A DNA stretch of 64,000 bases, taken from positions 56,043,169 to 56,107,168 of the forward strand of contig OX485806.1 of the NCBI GenBank assembly GCA_950295325.1, in the 5' to 3' direction. The notes beneath the pieces were generated by a model. That model was not told the DNA's origin and did not search any database. It worked only from the letters and a program-made list of their open reading frames with translations. This document shows, piece after piece, positions 57,719-64,000 of the stretch. Source of the stretch: Polytrichum commune (Eukaryota; Streptophyta; Polytrichopsida; Polytrichales; Polytrichaceae). Each line of letters opens with the position of its first letter. Positions within the stretch are counted from its first letter, which is position 1. The translations under genes and the position numbers were made by a program.

Positions 57719-60121
57719 CTAAGTTTCTCCTCCATAGCGAACCTTGTGAGCTTTCCAATCTGTTATGGCCGTTTGGTAAGGGAAAGTGTTCAAGGTATAA
57801 AAGTCTTGCGCAAACATGTGGACCACCAAGTCTAGGTGGGTTGTAAGCCGGTTCCTCAACTTGCTCTTCAAGAAGGACAAGGAGCTAAATGTTCTCTCAT
57901 CTTCCACACTACCCAACACTTGAACGTGAGCAATCTCAGCGACTTTCATGAACTCGGAGAGTTTCGCTGAAATGAGGGCATTGCTAGAAAGCTTGCGCCA
58001 AAGTCGGGACATCGGGTTTTCGGTCATGGGTAAGGCCATGGCAGCTTGGGCATTTGATATCATGGTGATTTTGTAGAAGGAGCTTTGGAGCTCTAGGTTG
58101 CGGATGTCAAGGGGTGGAGGCACCCACTCCTCAGCATCCTCGGTCTTAGCATCCTCGGTCTCAGCATCCACATGTACCCACAACTTCTTCGCTGTCCCAT
58201 AAAATGATTTCAGTGTTGCAATATGCTCAGGATATGTAGCCTCAAATGTATCATTCAGCCAATATTGGGGGTAGCATATCCCCAAAGCACACATCACCTC
58301 TTGGTGAGGGAACCTCTTCTCTAACTCCTCTATAAGTTGTTTCGCTGCGTTGGTTAATTGCCGCTGCACCTCACCAAGGATGATCTCATGGTCAATCTTG
58401 TTCACCTCTTCCCACTGCCCTGGGAAGGCTACTGATCTCATGGTTGCCATGTGGGGCACACCTGCAACCATGAAAACCAGGTGGTCTTCCTCACGATTGT
58501 AGCAAAACAACCAATCTTGTTCGATTACCATGGACGTGTCATCTGCTAGTGACCGAAATGTGCTAAACTCCTCTCCGTGGAAAGCAAAGGTTGGATCTAC
58601 ATAAAGTCGATATAGATCACCCTTGCATATCTTGACCGCAAAAATGAAATCAACAATGTAACATGCTGGACTCTGTGCAAACTTGATGAAGGAATTCACA
58701 GAGTGCAGCATGGGCATCAAACAAGGTAGGGTGAGCATGTTCTGCCAATCTAGGAGCATGGAAAGGTTCTTCTTTGCTGCAAGCTCCTTGGGCGCATCCA
58801 CCGCCATCTTCGTCACCAAGGGTTTGTATTCCTCAAGCACCCTCCTTGCAGGTCCAAGCATGGATATCCAATGAGTCTTGACGTTCCTAAGTATCTTGTT
58901 GCCTTTGGATTCCAAGCAAGCTGCTAGCTTCTGGAATTCAAGACTGCGTTTGGGAGAGGAACTGAAGTAAGAGTACAACGCTACCAAAAGATCTTCTACA
59001 TGTTTCACCACCTCAAACTCGGATAGGGTTTGGACAGCAAGATTCGTGCGGTGTGCCATGCAATGGACACCCACCATGAAAGGAGCGTGCTTGTTGATAA
59101 GTTGTACAGTGACACCTGATTTAGCACCTTGAAATGTAGAAACCCCTAAAGCCCCAAATGTGATCAACCTTTCCCTAATCTTCTGCTCGGTTAAACCTCC
59201 ATAAGCGCGAGCAACATTGACAATGACAGCAATGAGATTATCTGTTGTCCCTCCTTCAATAACTCTCTCTAGGGTAAGGAGTACAGGGGTTCGCTTCCAA
59301 TCTATTACAACATAACCATGGACACTAATGCATGACTGACAGTCCACAGAAGTAACCTCATCACAAGACAAACTAAAGAAGTTAGCAACCTGCATAACCT
59401 CCTTTGTTATCTTCAGCACAACACGCTCTATCGCCTCTGCCATTGCCCACCCACTATTGTCACTCCAGTGGTGGTGTGGATTATTCTTTAATTTGAGGGT
59501 TTCAAACAAGACGTACATTTGCTCATAGTCTGTGATAGGTCTACCTCTCTGGAGCAAGTGTAAGAGGGTAGCAAACTGTATTCATTTCTTCTTCCTATTT
59601 CTAACCATGTTCTCTACCACTTGGGCCGCAATACTATTTGTGGGGATGGCTGCAAACAATCTTTCATTTTTTAGATGGATAGAGTTAAAATCCATGTACT
59701 TCTCCCCTACAACAACCCCATGACCAGGACCCTTAGCGGTTTTCCTCCCTTGATGCTTCCAAAGATTATCGCTCTTAGCACACAAAATTATAGAGTTTCC
59801 TTGGATTTTAGAGCAGACTTTGCAAATTACCTTTGTGAAATCATCACCTTTGTAGATGGGTTCCGCCCAAGGGAAAATTGGCAACCATAGGAGTTGGAAT
59901 TAACGAGTCTTGTCATACGTCTTTTTCTTGACACTAGACTCTACCAACGGAGTTGCTGGTTGCACATCACCATCACCAAGGGTCAGGATATCAACATCAG
60001 AGGGGGACACATGACTACTACTAGCGCCATTGGGATCAGGCCTAGAGAAAAATCTTCTAAATTTGAAACCTTTTGGAGGGGCAAGAGGTGGAGCCATGGT
60101 TATGGTCACAACTATGGCCAA
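57719..60121 (-). pseudogene. hAT transposase with two in-frame stops, otherwise open
   Basis: The frame runs 60121 to 57719 (about 800 codons) without a frameshift, broken only by TAA at 59900-59902 and TGA at 59582-59584. The N-terminal part starts near MAPPLAPPKGFKFRRFF. A BED-like zinc finger follows the first stop: FPWAEP, CKVCSK, DNLWKHQGRK. After the second stop come FFSLSCDEVTSVDCQ, which holds a likely catalytic Asp, HCMAHRTNLAVQTL, and KILRNVKTHWISMLGP. Near the C-terminus VEDERTFSSLSFLKSKLRNRL marks the hAT dimerisation domain. This type resembles ZNF862-like hAT proteins. The few lesions suggest recent loss, unless the stops lie in unrecognised introns. Confidence 0.88.
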
Positions 60122-61087
60122 AACGAAGAAAATAACAAAGAAAAGGCACCCAACGACCTAAGAACTTCAAACTACAAACAAAACCACCTAAAAAACCAAC
60201 CAGCAAGGATTTAAAGCACTTAAGGTTGCAATCACAAATACATGCGGCGAAGGGGAGCCAAAAACTAGCAAAGGATGCGTCCTAAAAAGGATGAAACACC
60301 ACTTCAGCAATGAGAGAACCCACAAAACCTCACCAAAACATTGCAAAAGGGTGAGAGGTCCGAAGACCACAAAGAGGGCGGTTGCCCATGGGAAGAATGC
60401 TCAAAAATATGGCTACAACCTATACATGTGAGGTATTCCTCCTCAAATACAAGGAGAGGGCCACAAGAACATGTTCCATAACCCTTGTCCAAACCCCAAT
60501 GAGCAGAAATAAAGGGAAAAAAAGACGGAGAAGGAGAAGGAGCTGGAGCGGGAGCGGTGCGGCTTGGCTTGGCTTGGCGTGGCATGGCGTGGCTCAGAAA
60601 CAAGCCAAAGTTAAACAAAAAGTGCCCACCTGCAGAAATCTAGGCGCCCGGCGTGGAGGGAGTTTAAACTTGCCGGGGCCTGCCTCGAAAACCCGGCAGA
60701 CCGTAGGACGGTGGGGACTTTTTGTTGGCCCGGGCCGCGCTGGGGACCGTTGGTGCCCACGGTGGCGATGCCCTAAGCAATCTGCAACATCCTCTTGTTA
60801 AGTGCACATTTAAGACCAATTCAGAGAGCACTGAGCAAAGCAAGGTTAGCAATTGAAGCAAGTACAAGGGAACTATGCAAAGGAAAATTAAAGCAAACAG
60901 GTTAGCAGTTAAAAACAAGCACAAGGGAACTAAGTGAGCAGGTTAGCAATTGAATCAAGCAAGCAGGATTAATGGAACTGTGCAACAAAGGAGAGCAACC
61001 TCTGTAACAAAGGGATTAGCAGAGTATGCGGGACAACCGGTACAACAGAGGAAAGTAACTGTGCGAGAAAGGGTGCCAGCATAAAGG
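60122..61087. other. Gene-free DNA, partly GC-rich
   Basis: Includes the presumed promoter side of the hAT gene and a GC-rich stretch around 60.53-60.77 kb, which could contain the right end of the hAT element. No matching left terminus was found and no other gene is seen. Confidence 0.4.
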
Positions 61088-61158
61088 AGAGAGCCGGTGC
61101 GGCAGAAGAGATAGCCTGAGGGAGAGAGCCGGTGTGGCAGAAGAGATAGCCTGAGGGA
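61088..61158. repeat. Tandem duplication, 35 bp x 2
   Basis: GAGAGCCGGTGCGGCAGAAG, followed by AGATAGCCTGAGGGA, is repeated once with a single C/T difference. Confidence 0.9.
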
Positions 61159-62424
61159 ACTGGTAGCCACGCGGAAGGAGGAGAGAAGACCTTCGACCAC
61201 GGCATTAGGAACCCGCACGGGTACATGAGGCAATCTCGTGGCATTAAGACCCCATACCCGCGGAATTAGGGCCTCCAGAGGCTTAAAGGGAATATAAGAG
61301 ATTTTGGAGTTAAAACTATTATAGAACATAGTAGATAATATGAAGCAATTATGTACTTGGGATACATTCCGTTTGAGGAAGTATACAAGATTTTGTCAGA
61401 AACTATTATGCTAATAAAAACTTAGCGATTATGAGAAAGATAGAAATCCACAAACATTCCTTGGTAAAAGATTACCAAAAATCGAGCATTGTACGATTTT
61501 GACAATCAAGTATAGAAGCATCGGTTAAATCCTTAGGAATATTATATAATGTAGCCACGCCGAAGATAGAACGGAATCTTGAAGTTACGAACATGAAACA
61601 ACTTAACGGTTATAACCGTTTTAGATAAATACAATCCACTAACGTCGTAGATACATAGTGATTTAGGATAGTAAGGATTTCAACCCCTCATACGAAGATT
61701 TTACATTAAGTAAGAAAGACTATATAAAAAGGTCATTTTAGGAAACTTACACCTCATTTTCTACACAACGAAGTTATCACAAATTTGAGTGTCAAAAACA
61801 CTTGAGTTACTTTTGTATCTCTCCTCTTGGAGCCCTTTTGCAATATATTATTTTTTCCACAAATGTGTGTGTGACCTTTCTCTCTTTCTTTCTCAAATTG
61901 AACTACGAATTGTCAATTGGTACTTGTGACTCAAGAGATTGATAAACGAGAGGAGAGTAGGTGCTTTGAGAAAGAACTCAAAGTATTAGTGCGAGGGTGA
62001 GAACAAAGCGCTCAAGAATAGATGGAGTATCAATGAAACTTTAAGAGGAGTTGTTATGAGTAGTAACGTCAATTTGAACGTCGGAATTACGATTGACTCT
62101 CAAAAGTGGAACTTATCATTAAACTCCTCAAAAGGGAATTATAAATATACATGTGATTGAATGATTGAAAAATTATATGCATGATATGATTAAAGCAAAA
62201 CCACTTAACGATTACAAACTCCTTCAAAAGAGGAGGAGCTTATTATTGAAAACTACACAATTGGCTTATAAGTATTATACATATTATACTACATATTGAT
62301 TGTTGAACTTATGATTGACAAGAATGATGAAGACATTAATTCACATCAAAGTTTGAATACATATGAATGAAGTAATATTGATATAAGATATTCTACTTAC
62401 TATAATTATTATTGGAACTTCTTT
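61159..62424. other. AT-rich gene-free DNA with a TATA-like site
   Basis: No recognised coding sequence. TATATAAAAAGG near 61720 is a good TATA match and is followed by sequence that could be a transcript leader, as in an LTR, but no gene or LTR ends can be tied to it. Confidence 0.4.
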
Positions 62425-62704
62425 CTTTGTGAGTTGTTGGATGTCATTACAATTTGAAGGATTATTTATTCAAGAGAAGATCTCTCTCTCTCTCTTGAGC
62501 AAAATTCAAGAGAGATAGGTTTACTTCTCGTCATCAAGAAACACTTTGTAGTAAAAATGTTTTCTTCCTTAAGATACTTTGTAAGTTGTTGGATGTCATT
62601 ACAAGTGAAGGATCAACTATCGAAGAGAAGAGTTCTCTCTCTTGAGTAAAACTCAAGAGAGTTATAATTACTATCGTCATCAAGAAACACTTTGAAGTTA
62701 AACG
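62425..62704. repeat. Tandem duplication, 152 bp x ~2, each with a stem-loop
   Basis: CTTTGTRAGTTGTTGGATGT recurs at 62425 and 62577. Each copy carries a hairpin: CTCTCTTGA/TCAAGAGAG in the first and CTCTCTTGAGT/ACTCAAGAGAG with a 3-base loop (62637-62661) in the second. Both copies end CATCAAGAAACACTTTG. Confidence 0.88.
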
Positions 62705-63480
62705 TGACATTGCAAAACAATCAATGATGTGTTCATGAAATTTCAACTACTATATGTATACATGTCAAGTTACAATATTATAATTAGTAACACTTGAGCT
62801 TAAAAAGGAAGACTCAAGAATATTAGATCTTCTTCATCATTATAAGATTACTATCATTTGTATGATTGATGTTTATGAACTATGAACCTTAAGGATTCAT
62901 ATAACTTATTGAAACTATATTATTATTAAGGATATTGTTACACCTCTTGAAGCTTTCTTTACATCTAATGGTTCTTATTATCAATGATGCCTTACATTGA
63001 AAATAAGAATTAAGATAATGAAATTGTGTTCACTCTGATAAATATATTCATATCATAAGGAGAAGAGAGGGATTATTAATTCGAGACCGAACATATTAAT
63101 GAGGCACGGTAGTTCTCAAGCGAATATAAATTTACATGATGTCTCACCGTGAGTCTTCTTGAGCTAATTTGCAAGGGAACAACCCACGGGGTGCATTACC
63201 TCCACCTAAGAATACATGAGAAGGGGCCATTAGAACTTGAAATGCAAGACACAAAGTCCAAGACAAAAAATGAGGAAAAGAAGAAAAAAAATTGAAATGG
63301 GGTGATGGTTGGGAGTTTGTCTTGTGGATTCGAAATGGCCATGGAGGTTTAAATTTGGACATTCATTCAAGCAATAAACTGTAGATTTTGTAAGTGCAGC
63401 CGCCGCCACACAATCACCAGCCAACCTACACACCCATAACTCCAAGAGATCTAAAGGGTTCAACTACCAAATACAAAGTG
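62705..63480. other. Gene-free DNA
   Basis: AT-rich in the first half. No coding, RNA or repeat structure recognised. Confidence 0.45.
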
Positions 63481-64000
63481 AAGATGACATGAGAGGCACT
63501 GAGGATGGAGCAGCAAGGACCGAGGATGGAGCAGCTGGGATGGAGCACCACAGAGCGGGGATGCAGAAACACAAAGCGGGGAAGGAGCGCCAAGGACCAA
63601 GGATGGAGCAGCGAGGATGGAGCGCCAAGGAACGGGGATGGAGCAGCGGGGATGAAGCAACAAGGAGCGGCCACATCAACAAACACGGCGCGGGGAAGGA
63701 ACTAGGTGCAGTTGCCAGTCGGGTGCAGGTGCACAGAGCGGAGCACGTGCAGGGAGCGGGAGCGGCAGCTACAAGGACTCAGGAGCGGAGCAGGTGCAAG
63801 GAACGGAGCGGAGCAGAGCAGGAGCAGGAGCACATGTGGCTTCAGAGCGGCAGGAGAGGAGCAAAGCGGCGATGGAGAAGCACACAACGGGCTTGGGGTG
63901 GCGAAGGCAGCAAAGGGAGGAGATGACAGAAGAGACGAGGGGTTGGAGTGAGGGTTAGGGTTTGGGCCCCCTATCCCTCGGCCGTTAGATCGACGGCGAT
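63481..64000. other. Purine-rich low-complexity DNA
   Basis: The plus strand is rich in GGATGGAGCAGC, GGAGCGG and GCAGGAGC words up to about 63.9 kb. Long frames exist on both strands, as expected for such composition. They encode Arg/Glu/Gly-rich or Ser/Pro-rich low-complexity peptides and are probably not genes. Confidence 0.5.

Noticed and set aside
57021-60800. Search for hAT terminal inverted repeats and an 8-bp duplication
   Set aside because: GC-rich sequence near 60.66-60.78 kb looked promising as a right end, but I found no matching left end, so no element boundaries are given.
63426-63951. Several overlapping frames up to 145 codons on both strands
   Set aside because: They arise from purine-rich low-complexity repeats (GGATGGAGCAGC words) and encode only low-complexity peptides.
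1-64000. CRISPR arrays, operons, riboswitches
   Set aside because: The window is plant nuclear DNA with spliced genes; the tandem arrays have no spacer structure and all adjoin or lie in transposable elements.

Overview
The window is a repeat-dominated stretch of nuclear DNA from a land plant. The evidence is: one spliced host gene encoding a plant-type AP-2 sigma adaptin; TTTAGGG-type telomere repeats; LTR elements primed by initiator Met-tRNA; and Copia, Ty3, MULE, hAT and pogo transposons. One host gene in 64 kb points to a large, transposon-rich genome. The style of the Ty3 retropepsin, the hAT protein and the long pogo protein reminds me of bryophyte, lycophyte, fern or gymnosperm sequence rather than a compact angiosperm, but I cannot settle the lineage.

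Layout. 1-3.2 kb: gene-free, with a repeat carrying a 5S rRNA-like segment. 3.2-4.7 kb: solo LTR of family A (TGTGAG...CTCACA). 5.7-14.8 kb: a dead minus-strand Ty3 element (gag, protease, RT, RNase H, then integrase), split by family-B LTR sequence (TGTYGC...GCRACA) that lies inside its RNase H region. 15.2-19.5 kb: a second family-A solo LTR, itself broken by a 2.8 kb non-coding insert with a 177-bp tandem array. 19.5-26.4 kb: AT-rich sequence with a decayed LINE piece. 26.4-28.1 kb: 5'-truncated Tigger/pogo transposon with an open reading frame. 28.5-34.3 kb: a whole Mutator-like element (long TIRs, 9-bp target duplication, decayed transposase plus a convergent second gene). 34.4-37.2 kb: the AP-2 sigma gene, complete, six exons. 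39.9-46.6 kb: Copia and Ty3 remnants. 48.2-57.0 kb: two more family-A LTRs, then a family-B LTR with primer site leading into a third Ty3 element whose RT/RNase H segment is tandemly repeated four times. 57.7-60.1 kb: a hAT transposase with two in-frame stops. 60.1-64 kb: no recognised gene, some short tandem repeats.

The AP-2 sigma gene is the only clear host gene and should act in clathrin-mediated endocytosis. The rest is a stack of transposable elements whose order of arrival can partly be read from target-site duplications: the 2.8 kb insert is younger than the LTR it interrupts, family-B sequence is younger than the first Ty3 element, and the MULE landed about 116 bp upstream of the adaptin TATA box. 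The most unusual points are a coding first exon that is only the start codon, a PCNA-binding-like motif at the end of the Tigger protein, the nested LTR with its unclassified insert, and the repeated Ty3 RNase H segment.
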